Below are positions 17,655 through 27,062 of a stretch of 64,000 nt of DNA, piece after piece. The stretch is from Yoonia rosea (GTDB taxonomy: Bacteria; Pseudomonadota; Alphaproteobacteria; Rhodobacterales; Rhodobacteraceae). The stretch is taken from NCBI RefSeq assembly GCF_900156505.1, contig NZ_FTPR01000002.1:248001-312000 (forward strand). Reading direction: 5' to 3'. Position 1 is the stretch's first letter; every line of letters begins with the position of its first letter. The position numbers were made by a program, and so were the translations under genes. Under the pieces are notes generated by a model. The model did not search any database. It saw nothing but the letters and a program-made list of their open reading frames with translations, and had not been told where the DNA came from.

Positions 17655-18863
17655 TTGGGTGCAATGGACAGAATTCAGGAACCGGACAGGGACGAATCGG
17701 ACGACGCGACATTTGAGCGCGGCACCAATCAAGGCGGCATGCGCGAACGAAACGAGCGCGTTGTCCTGAGCCTCTTGCGCCGAAATTCCGACATGGCGAA
17801 GGCCGATATCGCACGCCGCACAGGTTTGTCAGCCCAGACCGTTGCCCGCCTGATCGGATCGCTTGAGGCCGATGGTCTTATTCTACGCGGCACACCTTCC
17901 CGGGGCCGGATCGGGCAACCGTCTGTGCCCCTTTCACTCAACCCCTCGGGTGTTGTCTTTCTGGGCATGAAAGTGGGGCGTCGCTCTGTCGAGATGGTCG
18001 CCATTGATTTCCTCGGCCAGATCATCGACCGCGAAAAACAGATCTATGACTACCCTGATTTCGACAAGGTTCTGCAATTTGCCAAAACGTCGTCTAAGTC
18101 CCTGCGCGCCCGGCTTCCTGCAAACCTGAAACCGCGGATCGCGGGCTTGGGCATTGCAATGCCCTTCTATCTCTGGAGCTGGCCCGAGCATATCGGCGTT
18201 GACGCGGAACGTATGGCCAATTGGGAGTACCGCGATCTGGAGACAGAGATCGCCGAAGCGCTCGGGATGCCTGTCTTCTTGCAGAACGACGGAACCGCGG
18301 CCTGTAGCGCCGAGATGGTGTTCGGTGAAAACCCGCTGCCTGCAAATACGCTCTGCTTCTTCATCGCCTTCTTCATTGGCGGTGGTCTGGTGCTGCGCAA
18401 CACGCTTTACACAGGGTCAACCGGCAATGCCGCAAGTTTCGGGCCCCTGAACATCCCTGACCGCAATGGTGTTTCACGCCCGATGATCGAGCTTGCCTCT
18501 TTGGCCACGCTAGAAGAGGCGCTTGTCAAGAATGGTGTCGACGCCCAAAAGATGTGGGTCGACCCTGAAAACTGGGATTTCCCCGAAAACATCGTCGCCG
18601 AATGGACCGCGCAATGCGCGCACGCAATTGCACAGGCGATCCAGTCAACGCAGGCGATCGTCGATCTTGAGCTGGTTTTGATTGATGGATGGATGCCCCG
18701 CGCGCTCTGCGCGGAGCTGACCGCGCAGACAAAAGCGCATCTTGCGACTTTGGATATGACCGGCATGGACAGACCCGATATTGCAACGGGGACGCGCGGC
18801 CCCGATGCCCGCGTTCTCGGCGCAGCGAGCCTGCCGCTCAGCCACCGGTTTCTGGTACAGTAG
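17655..18863 (+). CDS. ROK-family transcriptional regulator
   Basis: A 402-residue regulator with an N-terminal winged helix-turn-helix (about residues 25-85: VLSLLRRNSDMAKADIARRTGLSAQT) and a sugar-kinase-like ROK domain. The ROK part has GLGIAMPFY and QNDGTAACSAE (the catalytic-site Asp of the kinase fold); the family's zinc-binding Cys-rich motif is not evident. It is divergent from frcBCAK, so it most likely represses that operon and is released by the imported sugar or its phosphate. The function is inferred from position and family. Confidence 0.85.
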   Translation: MGAMDRIQEPDRDESDDATFERGTNQGGMRERNERVVLSLLRRNSDMAKADIARRTGLSAQTVARLIGSLEADGLILRGTPSRGRIGQPSVPLSLNPSGVVFLGMKVGRRSVEMVAIDFLGQIIDREKQIYDYPDFDKVLQFAKTSSKSLRARLPANLKPRIAGLGIAMPFYLWSWPEHIGVDAERMANWEYRDLETEIAEALGMPVFLQNDGTAACSAEMVFGENPLPANTLCFFIAFFIGGGLVLRNTLYTGSTGNAASFGPLNIPDRNGVSRPMIELASLATLEEALVKNGVDAQKMWVDPENWDFPENIVAEWTAQCAHAIAQAIQSTQAIVDLELVLIDGWMPRALCAELTAQTKAHLATLDMTGMDRPDIATGTRGPDARVLGAASLPLSHRFLVQ

Positions 18864-18928
18864 CGAATGCACGTGGCTTGCGACGCTCTGCCTGCCGCAA
18901 TCAAATCGTACCCGAGTATCGGAAAAAG

Positions 18929-19004
18929 TGGTGAGCCGTGATGGGTTCGAACCATCGACCTACTGATTAAAAGTCAGTTGCTCTACCAACTGAGCTAACG
19001 GCCC
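18929..19004 (-). tRNA. tRNA-Lys (TTT)
   Basis: A 76-base tRNA on the minus strand. The acceptor arms GGGCCGT/ACGGCTC pair with one G-T wobble, the D-loop is AGCTCAGTTGGTAGAGC, the anticodon loop ACTTTTAAT gives TTT, the T-arm is GGTTCGAACC and CCA is encoded. It is a single gene between the ROK regulator and dapF. Confidence 0.97.
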
Positions 19005-19100
19005 ACTGAGGGCGGTATCTAGAAAGCCATGGGGGTATGGTCAACCCCCAAATTCCCCTGACTGCTGGATAACTTGTCTGCCTTGGCATATATCGCCGCC

Positions 19101-19916
19101 ATGACCACGAACGACTCATCATTTTTGCCCTTTATGAAGATGCACGGGCTGGGAAACGACTTTGTTGTCGTGGACGAACGGGGAATCACCCCGCGCGTGG
19201 ATGCGGCTATCGCTGTGGCAATCGCAGACCGCCATCGCGGCGTTGGGTTTGATCAGCTTGCGGTCCTGTCCGACACGGCCGAAGCCGATGTGGGGCTGAC
19301 ATTCTGGAACAGCGACGGATCACTGGCAGGGGCCTGCGGCAACGCCACGCGCTGTATCGCGCGCTATCTGATGGACCAGTCTGGCGCGACCACGCTGACC
19401 TTGCAAACCGAGCGCGGTATCCTGCAGGCGCTGGATGCTGGCGATGGCCTGACGTCGGTCAACATGGGTCACCCCCAGCTGGACTGGCAGGATGTGCCTT
19501 TGGCGCATGAAATGGACACGCTTGAACTGCCGATTGACGGCGCACCAACAGCGACCGGCATGGGCAACCCGCATTGCACATTCTTTGTCGCAGACGCCGA
19601 GGCTGTTGATCTGGCCGCCCAAGGGGCTGCAATCGAACATCACCCGCTGTATCCGCAACGCACCAATGTGCAATTTGCGAGCATCGTTGGACCAGACCAC
19701 CTGCGCATGCGTGTCTGGGAACGCGGCGTCGGTGTGACGCTGGCCTCCGGCTCTTCCTCTTGTGCCACAGCTGTCGCTGCCGCACGGCGCGGGCTGACAG
19801 GGCGGTCCGTCCGGATTGATCTGGATGGCGGCACCCTGCATATCGACTGGCGTGATGATGGCGTGTGGATGACAGGGCCAACGGCACATGTCTTTGACGG
19901 CGTCTGGCGGCTCTGA
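19101..19916 (+). CDS. dapF: Diaminopimelate epimerase
   Basis: Interconverts LL- and meso-diaminopimelate for lysine and peptidoglycan. The two catalytic cysteines are at 79 (GACGNATRC) and 221 ([10 protein letters not shown]); the N-terminal [11 protein letters not shown] is the family start. ATG 19101 gives 271 residues; upstream TTG or downstream ATG 19134 are alternatives because no strong ribosome site is visible. Its stop overlaps mtaB by one base, placing it first in a dapF-mtaB-gst operon. Confidence 0.95.
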   Translation: MTTNDSSFLPFMKMHGLGNDFVVVDERGITPRVDAAIAVAIADRHRGVGFDQLAVLSDTAEADVGLTFWNSDGSLAGACGNATRCIARYLMDQSGATTLTLQTERGILQALDAGDGLTSVNMGHPQLDWQDVPLAHEMDTLELPIDGAPTATGMGNPHCTFFVADAEAVDLAAQGAAIEHHPLYPQRTNVQFASIVGPDHLRMRVWERGVGVTLASGSSSCATAVAAARRGLTGRSVRIDLDGGTLHIDWRDDGVWMTGPTAHVFDGVWRL

Positions 19917-21175
19917 TGGTGAAAACAGCGCCCATATTCTCCAACCACGGTTGCAGGCTCAACGCCTATGAGACCGAGGCGATGAAGGAACTGGCAACAG
20001 CGGCAGGCGTGGATAACGCCATCGTGGTGAACACCTGCGCCGTCACGGCAGAGGCCGTGCGCAAAGCACGTCAGGATATCCGCAAGCTCCGCCGCGATCA
20101 TCCGGGTGCAAAGCTGATTGTCACAGGATGCGCCGCCCAGACAGAACCCGACACTTTCGCCAGAATGGCCGAGGTTGATGTCGTCATCGGCAATACCGAA
20201 AAGATGGACCCTGCCACATGGGCGGGCATGGCCCCCGATCTGATCGGGCAGACCGAACCGGTACAGGTTGATGACATCATGTCGGTGACCGAGACCGCAG
20301 GCCACCTGATTGACGGTTTCGGCACCCGCAGCCGTGCCTATGTGCAGGTCCAGAACGGGTGTGACCACCGCTGCACGTTCTGCATCATTCCTTATGGCCG
20401 CGGCAATTCACGTTCGGTGCCTGCCGGTGTCGTGGTGGATCAGATCAAACGCTTGGTCGATACCGGCTATAACGAGGTTGTTCTGACCGGCGTTGACCTG
20501 ACCAGTTGGGGCGCCGATCTGCCTGCCACGCCGAAACTGGGCGATCTGGTGATGCGGATCCTCAAACTGGTGCCGGATCTGCCGCGTCTGCGGATCAGCT
20601 CGATCGACAGTATCGAAGTGGATGACAACCTCATGCAGGCCATCGCGACCGAACCGCGTTTGATGCCGCATTTGCACCTGTCCTTGCAGCATGGCGACGA
20701 TATGATCCTGAAACGGATGAAACGCCGCCACTTGCGCGACGATGCCATCGCTTTTTGCCAGGAGGCGCGGAAACTGCGCCCCGACATGACATATGGCGCC
20801 GACATCATCGCAGGCTTCCCGACCGAGACGGACGCGATGTTTGCCAATTCTCTGGCGCTTGTCGCAGAATGCGATCTGACATGGCTGCATGTCTTTCCCT
20901 ACTCCCCGCGCCCCGGCACGCCTGCTGCGAGGATGCCGCAGGTGAATGGCAAGCTGATCAGAACCCGCGCTGCCGCCTTGCGCGCGGCAGGTGAAGCGCA
21001 AGTCATGCGGCATTTGGCCGCCCAACAGGGCAAGACCCATCAGGTGCTGATGGAGAATGCGCGGATGGGTCGCACCGCGCAGTTCACTGAAGTGGTGTTC
21101 GACACTGACCAGCCCGAAAGCCAGATCGTGCAGGCGCAGATCACCGGATTTGCAGGCACGCAGCTGACCGCATGA
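19916..21175 (+). CDS. mtaB: tRNA t6A37 methylthiotransferase MtaB
   Basis: A radical-SAM methylthiotransferase that turns t6A into ms2t6A at position 37 of ANN-decoding tRNAs. Its 419 residues hold the N-terminal UPF0004 domain (SNHGCRLNAYE with the first Cys of the auxiliary cluster), the SAM cluster motif CDHRCTFC near 149-156 in NGCDHRCTFCIIPYGRG, and a short C-terminal TRAM-like part. SIDSIEVDD and LHLSLQHGDD are MtaB-type. It overlaps dapF (TGATG) and the following GST gene (ATGA). The adjacent tRNA-Lys(TTT) is one of its expected substrates; that proximity may be chance. Confidence 0.92.
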   Translation: MVKTAPIFSNHGCRLNAYETEAMKELATAAGVDNAIVVNTCAVTAEAVRKARQDIRKLRRDHPGAKLIVTGCAAQTEPDTFARMAEVDVVIGNTEKMDPATWAGMAPDLIGQTEPVQVDDIMSVTETAGHLIDGFGTRSRAYVQVQNGCDHRCTFCIIPYGRGNSRSVPAGVVVDQIKRLVDTGYNEVVLTGVDLTSWGADLPATPKLGDLVMRILKLVPDLPRLRISSIDSIEVDDNLMQAIATEPRLMPHLHLSLQHGDDMILKRMKRRHLRDDAIAFCQEARKLRPDMTYGADIIAGFPTETDAMFANSLALVAECDLTWLHVFPYSPRPGTPAARMPQVNGKLIRTRAAALRAAGEAQVMRHLAAQQGKTHQVLMENARMGRTAQFTEVVFDTDQPESQIVQAQITGFAGTQLTA

Positions 21176-21804
21176 CAACGCTGCCGATCCTTTGGAGCTT
21201 TCGGCGCTGCCCCTACGCGATGCGCGCCCGCCTTGCGATCCAGTCCAGCGGTGTGCAGGTTGCATTGCAGGAAATCCTGCTACGAGAGAAGCCCGCGCCT
21301 TTTCTGGCTGCCTCACCCAAAGGCACGGTGCCTGTGGTGCAGGACGGGGACCGCGTGATCGAGGAAAGCCGCGATGTCATGCTCTGGGCATTAGGCCGCA
21401 ATGACCCCGAGGGCTGGCTTGAAATGCCGCACGAAGGCCACGCCCTGATTGACCGGAATGATGGTCCCTTCAAAAGCGCCTTGGATCACACCAAATACGC
21501 CGTCCGCTTTCCCGACCGCAGTGAAGAAGATGAGCGCGCCAAAGCGATGGTATTCCTCGCCGAATTGAACGACCGTCTTGCGCGGTCCCCGTTCCTGATG
21601 GGGGATCGTCGCACACTGGCCGATATGGCAATCCTGCCCTTCGTGCGACAATTCGCAAATACAGATCGCGCATGGTTTGATGCGCAAGGCATGGGTCCTT
21701 TGACCGCGTGGTTGGATGATTTTCTGGCCTCAGAACGGTTTCGCGCGATCATGACGAAATATCCGCCTTGGCAAGAGGGGCAGGATCAGGTCTTGTTTCC
21801 CTGA
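21172..21804 (+). CDS. Glutathione S-transferase-like protein
   Basis: A 210-residue protein with an N-terminal thioredoxin-fold GST domain (SFRRCPYAMRARLAI, a CPYA-type active site like those of glutaredoxin/omega GSTs, then KGTVPVVQDGDRVIEES) and a helical C-terminal domain (LADMAILPFVRQFA). It starts in an ATGA overlap with mtaB, so it is co-translated. The substrate is unknown. Confidence 0.85.
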   Translation: MTTLPILWSFRRCPYAMRARLAIQSSGVQVALQEILLREKPAPFLAASPKGTVPVVQDGDRVIEESRDVMLWALGRNDPEGWLEMPHEGHALIDRNDGPFKSALDHTKYAVRFPDRSEEDERAKAMVFLAELNDRLARSPFLMGDRRTLADMAILPFVRQFANTDRAWFDAQGMGPLTAWLDDFLASERFRAIMTKYPPWQEGQDQVLFP

Positions 21805-21824
21805 CCTAGATAAGGACCAGCCCC

Positions 21825-22427
21825 ATGCAATTGTTGATTTCTTCCGCATCCCCCTTTGTCCGCAAAGCGCGTGTGCTGATCCGTGAAGCAGGGCTGATGG
21901 ATACAGTGGACGAGGTGATCGTTTCGACCTCTGCTTTCAACTCGGCGCCAGAGGTCATTGCCGCGAATCCGATGGGGAAAATTCCCGCACTGATCCGCGC
22001 CGATGGCCCTGCGATCTATGACAGCCGTGTCATCACGCGCTTTCTGAATGATCTGGCTGGTGCCAACCTTTATCCGCAAAGCAGCATCTGGGAAATTCTC
22101 ACGCTCGAGGCCACAGCCGACGCGATCATGGATGCAACTGTGTCGATGGCCTATGAAACACGGCTACGCCCTGCGGACCAACAATCGCCTGACTGGATTG
22201 AGGCGCAATGGGCCAAAGCCGCCCGTGGCATCGCCGCAATCAATAGCCGCTGGATGAGCCATCTGACCGGCCCGCTCAATATCGGACAGATCGCCGTTGC
22301 CTGTGCGCTATCCTATATTGATCTGCGGCATGATGCGCGCGGTTGGCGCAACGGAAACGAAGCGCTGGCACACTGGCATGCAGAATTCAGTACGCGCGAC
22401 AGCATGGTTGCGACAAAGCCCGAGTAG
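21825..22427 (+). CDS. Glutathione S-transferase-like protein
   Basis: A second GST, 200 residues: SSASPFVRKARVLIREAGL at the N-terminus (Ser active-site type), NPMGKIPALI with the cis-Pro, DSRVITRFLND, and an all-helical C-terminal half. AAGGA precedes the ATG, 20 bases after the first GST, so it is the end of the dapF operon. The two GSTs are not close copies of each other. Its stop faces the outer-membrane gene. Confidence 0.87.
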   Translation: MQLLISSASPFVRKARVLIREAGLMDTVDEVIVSTSAFNSAPEVIAANPMGKIPALIRADGPAIYDSRVITRFLNDLAGANLYPQSSIWEILTLEATADAIMDATVSMAYETRLRPADQQSPDWIEAQWAKAARGIAAINSRWMSHLTGPLNIGQIAVACALSYIDLRHDARGWRNGNEALAHWHAEFSTRDSMVATKPE

Positions 22428-22432
22428 CAGCG

Positions 22433-23077
22433 CTAGAAATCGAAGCTGACACCAAAATTGACGGCATTTGTGAAAATGTCCGTCTCGAGCGTGCCGCCAC
22501 TATCAAGTTCAGCACGGTTGGATGAAAACGTGCCTTTGTATTCGCCAAAAATGGACCATTGGTCGTTGATCGGGATGGCGGCACCGGCAAGCAGCGTCGC
22601 GGCGGGACCTGTCACCTGATAACCACTTGTATCGGAACTGCCGTTGACGACCTCGACATGCGGCACGGCGAAACCAATGCCGCCGCCAACATAGGGCGTC
22701 ACATCGCCAAGTATCTCGGTCCAGCGCCGGTACGCATTTAACGTCAGGGTATTCAGTCCATCAGCGAATTCCAGCACCTCGTAACCGGGTGCTGCGATAC
22801 CGTTGGCGGGGTAGACCTTGTTGTGCGCGAAATCCAAACCATAGCCGAATGTCGGCGACTGCCAGCGTGTTGCGCGCACCCCGTAGTAGATTGGCGCCTC
22901 GGACGAGCGTCCTTCCCAATCCTGGGAAAAGTCATCCGCCCCGATCAATGGATCACGAATCGAGATATCGGACGCTGGCGCAGTCTGTGCGCCGCCATAG
23001 ATGCTCAACTGCACATCTGCCTTCGCAAGGGCAGGTGCAGTCATGGCACAAAGGCAAAAAGCAAGGGCACGGCGCAT
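22433..23077 (-). CDS. Outer-membrane beta-barrel protein
   Basis: A 214-residue exported protein with a signal peptide (MRRALAFCLCAMTAPALA). The body has alternating beta-strands such as VQLSIYGGAQTAPAS, YYGVRATRW, YGLDFAHNKVY and TPYVGGGIGFAVPHVEV, ending in Phe (NFGVSFDF), the BamA-recognised C-terminus. It fits the small porin/OmpA-like barrel group. The start was set at ATG 23077 by the signal peptide; an upstream extension lacks one. The function is unknown. Confidence 0.8.
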   Translation of the reverse strand: MRRALAFCLCAMTAPALAKADVQLSIYGGAQTAPASDISIRDPLIGADDFSQDWEGRSSEAPIYYGVRATRWQSPTFGYGLDFAHNKVYPANGIAAPGYEVLEFADGLNTLTLNAYRRWTEILGDVTPYVGGGIGFAVPHVEVVNGSSDTSGYQVTGPAATLLAGAAIPINDQWSIFGEYKGTFSSNRAELDSGGTLETDIFTNAVNFGVSFDF

Positions 23078-23493
23078 AGCAGCTTGTCCGGAATGAGAGG
23101 CACCTAACTGGCGTAGAGACCTGCCACAAAGCTGACAATGAATCATGACCACCCTGTGCTGTGTTACCGTCCGCATGTGGCGTCATCGACACAAATAGCC
23201 GTATTTTATCGGAAAATCCCGCCATATAAATGCCACAGTTGAGCACAGTCCGGGATAATCGCCGGCAAGCCAGGGCCGCCATGCCGAACAAGGACACAAG
23301 TGATTCTTCGTGCATGTTTAACGAAGTCTTCGCTGTTAGCGCATAACAGAACTGCCTTGTGGGCCTGCGCCCGATTGTCCGCTGGACCTTGAAAGGTTTG
23401 ATAGTTAAACAGCGCTCAAATTGACTGACCGACTTGTCGGTCTATTTTCTCGTGCGGGCATAGAGCCCATCAAAAGAATCGGAGATGCATCCA
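23078..23493. other. Intergenic region before petABC
   Basis: 416 bases between the divergent outer-membrane protein gene and petA. The right end carries a clear promoter with an embedded palindrome (listed separately). In the rest I see no gene or RNA; AT-rich patches near 23200-23230 may belong to the leftward promoter. Confidence 0.5.
23421..23448 (+). promoter_or_regulatory. petABC promoter with spacer-filling palindrome
   Basis: TTGACT (23421-23426) and TATTTT (23443-23448) are separated by exactly 16 bases. Those 16 bases form a perfect dyad, GACCGAC-TT-GTCGGTC. The ACCGAC/GTCGGT half-sites resemble operators of TetR-family repressors. Bound protein would cover both promoter elements. 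The promoter lies about 45 bases upstream of the petA start. Confidence 0.6.
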
Positions 23494-24054
23494 GTGTCAC
23501 ATGCAGATGATCATCAGGGCACACGCCGCGACTTTCTTTATTACGCAACCGCTGGAGCGGGTGTTGTAGTAACGGGCGCCGCAGTTTGGCCACTGGTAAA
23601 CCAGATGAACCCTTCCGCCGATGTTTTGGCGCTCGCCTCGATCCGCGTTGATGTCAGCGCGGTCGATCCAGGCACCCAGATCACAGTGCTTTGGCAAGGT
23701 AAACCAGTCTTTATCCGGTCCCGTTCCGAAGAGGAAATCGCCGAAGCGCGCGCCGTAGAACTGTCCGATCTGCCGGACCAGAGCGCGGAAAACGCGAACC
23801 TTCCTGACGGCACGCCAGCCACTGACGAGAACCGCGCACTGACAGAAGATGGTGTTTGGTTGGTCCAGATGGGTGTGTGTACACACCTTGGCTGTGTGCC
23901 GCTGGGCGACGCAGGTGATTTTGGCGGCTGGTTCTGCCCGTGCCACGGATCACACTACGATACATCCGGCCGGATCCGCAAAGGCCCAGCGCCGCGCAAC
24001 CTGCCCGTTCCTGTCGCGTCCTTCGTGGACGAAACAACAATTCAACTCGGTTAA
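23494..24054 (+). CDS. petA: Ubiquinol-cytochrome c reductase Rieske iron-sulfur subunit
   Basis: The 2Fe-2S subunit of the bc1 complex, 186 residues. It has an N-terminal twin-Arg-like signal anchor ([27 protein letters not shown]), then the cluster motifs CTHLGC and CPCHGS ([25 protein letters not shown]). The start is GTG 23494 because GGAG ends against the earlier ATG at 23485, leaving eight bases to the GTG. First gene of petABC. It takes electrons from ubiquinol in respiration and in cyclic photosynthetic flow. Confidence 0.95.
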   Translation: MSHADDHQGTRRDFLYYATAGAGVVVTGAAVWPLVNQMNPSADVLALASIRVDVSAVDPGTQITVLWQGKPVFIRSRSEEEIAEARAVELSDLPDQSAENANLPDGTPATDENRALTEDGVWLVQMGVCTHLGCVPLGDAGDFGGWFCPCHGSHYDTSGRIRKGPAPRNLPVPVASFVDETTIQLG

Positions 24055-24066
24055 GGAGAGAAACCC

Positions 24067-25416
24067 ATGGGCGGAATTCCCCACGACCATTACGAACCAA
24101 AGACCGGCGGCGAAAAGTGGCTTCACACGCGCCTACCCATCGTTGGTTTGATGTATGACACCCTGATGATCCCCACACCCAAGAACCTGAACTGGATGTG
24201 GATCTGGGGTATCGTTCTTGTTTTCACTCTTGTGCTGCAAATCGTGACCGGGATTGTCCTGGTGATGCACTATGTGCCGCACGTCGATATGGCGTTCAAC
24301 TCGGTTGAGCATATCATGCGCAACGTGAATGGCGGCCATATGATCCGTTACTTCCACATGAACGGCGCGTCGCTGTTCTTTGTTGCCGTTTATGCGCATA
24401 TCTTTCGTTCGCTCTACTATGGTTCATACAAATCACCGCGCGAAGTGACATGGATCGTTGGAATGCTGATGTATGTACTGATGATGGGCACGGCCTTTAT
24501 GGGTTACGTGCTGCCATGGGGCCAGATGTCGTTCCACGGCACGGCTGTTATCACCGGTCTCTTCGGTGCGATCCCCTTCATTGGTGAATCGGTACAGGTC
24601 TGGCTGCTCGGTACGCCAAACGGATCAATCGGCCAGCCTGCGCTGAACCGCTTTTTCTCGCTGCACTATCTGCTGCCCTTCATTCTGTTGGGTCTGACAA
24701 TCGTGCACGTCTGGGCGTTCCACACGACTGGCAACAACAATCCGACCGGTGTCGAGGTGCGTCGCACATCGAAAGAGGACGCAGCCAAAGACACCCTGCC
24801 ATTCTGGCCGTACTTCGTGATCAAGGACCTGTTTGCGCTAGCCATTATTCTGGCCGTGTTCATGGCTGTCGTCGGCTTTATGCCAAACTATCTGGGCCAC
24901 CCTGACAACTACATCCCTGCGAACCCACTGGTCACACCATCGCACATCGTCCCAGAATGGTACTTCCTGCCGTTCTACGCAATTCTGCGTGCGTTCGACC
25001 AAGAGGTCTGGTTGGTCATCGCAGTAAACTGGATCACCTTCGGGATCATCGATGCCAAGTTCTTTGGTGTGATCGCGATGTTTGGTGCAATCGTTGTGAT
25101 GGCACTGGCACCGTGGCTTGATACCTCGTCTGTCCGCTCGGGCCGCTACCGTCCGATGTTCAAGTGGTGGTTCTGGCTGTTCGCCGTGAACTTCATGCTG
25201 CTGATGTGGGTTGGTGCGCGTCCTGCTGAGGGTATCTATCCCTACATCGCGCTCATCGGTTCGACATATTGGTTCGCCTACTTCCTGGTGATCCTGCCGC
25301 TCTTGGGCGTGATCGAAAAGCCGAACACACCTCCAGCAACCATCGAAGACGACTTCAATGCGCACTATGCGCCGAAAGGTGACGGCGCCCAGCCTGTTGC
25401 CAGCCCGGCCGAGTGA
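24067..25416 (+). CDS. petB: Cytochrome b of the bc1 complex
   Basis: The 449-residue integral membrane subunit with two b hemes and both quinone sites. Visible are the heme-ligand helices ([18 protein letters not shown] and [21 protein letters not shown]), the Qo-site region [14 protein letters not shown], and the PEWY loop ([14 protein letters not shown]). AAGGAG precedes the ATG, 12 bases after petA. The length, with a longer C-terminus, is normal for alphaproteobacteria. Confidence 0.97.
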   Translation: MGGIPHDHYEPKTGGEKWLHTRLPIVGLMYDTLMIPTPKNLNWMWIWGIVLVFTLVLQIVTGIVLVMHYVPHVDMAFNSVEHIMRNVNGGHMIRYFHMNGASLFFVAVYAHIFRSLYYGSYKSPREVTWIVGMLMYVLMMGTAFMGYVLPWGQMSFHGTAVITGLFGAIPFIGESVQVWLLGTPNGSIGQPALNRFFSLHYLLPFILLGLTIVHVWAFHTTGNNNPTGVEVRRTSKEDAAKDTLPFWPYFVIKDLFALAIILAVFMAVVGFMPNYLGHPDNYIPANPLVTPSHIVPEWYFLPFYAILRAFDQEVWLVIAVNWITFGIIDAKFFGVIAMFGAIVVMALAPWLDTSSVRSGRYRPMFKWWFWLFAVNFMLLMWVGARPAEGIYPYIALIGSTYWFAYFLVILPLLGVIEKPNTPPATIEDDFNAHYAPKGDGAQPVASPAE

Positions 25417-25432
25417 GAAAGGACGAATAGTC

Positions 25433-26290
25433 ATGTTCCGCAAACTATCACTCACTGCAGCAACAGCGCTTGCCCTGACAGCAGGGCAGGTGATGGCCGC
25501 AGAAATCGAAACCGAGATCGAGGATTTCGCATTCTCCTTCGAAGGTCCATTCGGCAGCTATGACCAGATGCAGCTTCAGCGTGGCCTTCAGGTCTATACT
25601 GAAATCTGCTCCGCCTGCCACGGCCTTGAACTTGTCGCGTTCCGCAACCTGCACGACGAAGGTGGCCCTGGCCTGCCTGAGGACCAGATGCGGGCCTATG
25701 CCGAGTTCTACGAGGTCTTCGATCAGTCCTTGTTCGACGGTGAGGGCGACTTCCGCCCTGCTACACCGGCTGACAACTTTCCGGCATCCAGCCTTTCCAA
25801 CGCACCTGACCTGAGCCTGATGGCAAAAGCGCGTGCGGGTTTCCACGGTCCTTACGGCACCGGCATCAACCAGTTCGTCAAGGGCATGGGCGGCGCGGAA
25901 TACATTGCGTCCTTGCTCACAGGCTACCATGAAGAGCCCGAGTGCGCACTGGAAGGCGAGCCAATGGACGGCTACTACAACGTGGCTTTTGCTGCTGGTG
26001 GCTTCCCTGAAAGCTGCCTTGACGAAAAGGGCAAGCACATGGTGCCTGGTAGCTGGATCTCTATGGCGCCACCGCTCTACGGCGACGATGTCGAATATGC
26101 CGACGGCCACTCCACCGAGCTGGAGCACATCGCAGAGGATGTTTCGGCATTCCTGATGTGGACAGCCGAGCCGAAACTAGTTGCGCGCAAGCAGGCTGGT
26201 CTGACAGGTGTGTTGTTTCTGACAGTTCTGTCCGTGCTGCTGTACCTGACAAACAAGCGTCTCTGGGCACCACACAAGCACAAAGACTAA
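25433..26290 (+). CDS. petC: Cytochrome c1 of the bc1 complex
   Basis: A 285-residue heme protein: signal peptide to about residue 22, CSACH heme motif at 59-63, the axial Met probably in [19 protein letters not shown], and a C-terminal membrane anchor ([20 protein letters not shown]). GAAAGGA precedes ATG 25433. A Cys pair (ECALEGEPM ... ESCLDEKG) matches the disulfide insert of Rhodobacter-type c1. Last gene of petABC, ended by an intrinsic terminator. Confidence 0.96.
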   Translation: MFRKLSLTAATALALTAGQVMAAEIETEIEDFAFSFEGPFGSYDQMQLQRGLQVYTEICSACHGLELVAFRNLHDEGGPGLPEDQMRAYAEFYEVFDQSLFDGEGDFRPATPADNFPASSLSNAPDLSLMAKARAGFHGPYGTGINQFVKGMGGAEYIASLLTGYHEEPECALEGEPMDGYYNVAFAAGGFPESCLDEKGKHMVPGSWISMAPPLYGDDVEYADGHSTELEHIAEDVSAFLMWTAEPKLVARKQAGLTGVLFLTVLSVLLYLTNKRLWAPHKHKD

Positions 26291-26312
26291 GTCAAACAGA
26301 CCAAACAAACAC

Positions 26313-26340
26313 AAAGGCCCGCCATTTTGGCGGGCCTTTT
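26313..26340 (+). terminator. Intrinsic terminator of petABC
   Basis: An 11-base-pair stem (AAAGGCCCGCC with GGCGGGCCTTT) around a five-base loop, followed by T residues. It begins 23 bases after the petC stop. Confidence 0.9.
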
Positions 26341-26347
26341 GCATTCT

Positions 26348-26373
26348 GTAAGGTGGATCTTGCTCCACCTTAC
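26348..26373. repeat. Stop-codon-embedded hairpin, copy 1
   Basis: A perfect inverted repeat, GTAAGGTGGA with TCCACCTTAC and a six-base loop. Read on the minus strand, the first arm contains the TAA stop of thiQ. The same arms recur at 30873-30898 after aroC. It lies between convergent petC and thiQ and can end the thiQ message. It is probably a small dispersed palindromic element. Confidence 0.75.
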
Positions 26374-27062
26374 CCCAGATAAGCCCTGAGCGCGGCCGGT
26401 GGATCATCAAACAACGCATCGGTCGCAACGGGCGCATGCACCTCACCCGCATCCACGAGCGCCACCATATCCGCAATCCGTTGCGCATCAGCCGGATCAT
26501 GGGTGACCATCATGACAGTCTTTCCTGCCGCGGCGAGCTTGGATTTCACCAGATCGAGCATTTCATCCTTGAGTGCAGGGCCAAGTGCGGAAAAGGGTTC
26601 ATCCAGCAAGACGACAGGCCGGTTTGCCACAAGCACGCGCGCCAGCGCCACGCGGCTTTGCTGCCCACCCGACAATGCAGCGGGCTTGCGCAAACCCATG
26701 CCCGCCAGCCCAACCTCTGCGAGGGCCGCAGCAACCTGGCTCTTTTCCTCCTCGCGCAACCGCAGGTCCGGCCGCAGCCCTAAACCGACATTTTGCGCCG
26801 CAGACAAATGCGGAAACAGATTATTGTCCTGAAAAAGCATGCTGATCGGCCGCTGACCGGGTGCCGCATCCGTCACATCAACATCGTCAATGATGACGCG
26901 ACCAGTCACAGGCACAAGAAACCCACCCAGACCCACCAAAAGCGTCGACTTGCCCGCACCGGACGGCCCGATCAATGCCACCACTTTGCCGCGCGCGAAC
27001 ACAACATCCGCGCGCAACGAAAACGCGCCTTGCTGCAAAACCAGACTTTCACATCTCAACAC
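26370..27062 (-). CDS. thiQ: Thiamine ABC transporter ATPase
   Basis: ABC ATPase for thiamine/TPP import: Walker A GPSGAGKSTLL, QDNNLFPHLSAAQNV, signature LSGGQQSR, Walker B VVLLDEP. The start is not certain: GTG 27062 has GGGGGC about seven bases upstream and gives 230 residues; TTG 27059 is also possible. It overlaps thiP by 14 bases. Its stop lies inside the palindromic hairpin. Third gene of thiBPQ. Confidence 0.9.
   Translation of the reverse strand: MLRCESLVLQQGAFSLRADVVFARGKVVALIGPSGAGKSTLLVGLGGFLVPVTGRVIIDDVDVTDAAPGQRPISMLFQDNNLFPHLSAAQNVGLGLRPDLRLREEEKSQVAAALAEVGLAGMGLRKPAALSGGQQSRVALARVLVANRPVVLLDEPFSALGPALKDEMLDLVKSKLAAAGKTVMMVTHDPADAQRIADMVALVDAGEVHAPVATDALFDDPPAALRAYLG

Noticed and set aside
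21172..22427. Tandem duplication of a glutathione transferase gene
   Set aside because: The two proteins differ in active-site type and share little sequence beyond the fold, so a recent duplication is not supported.
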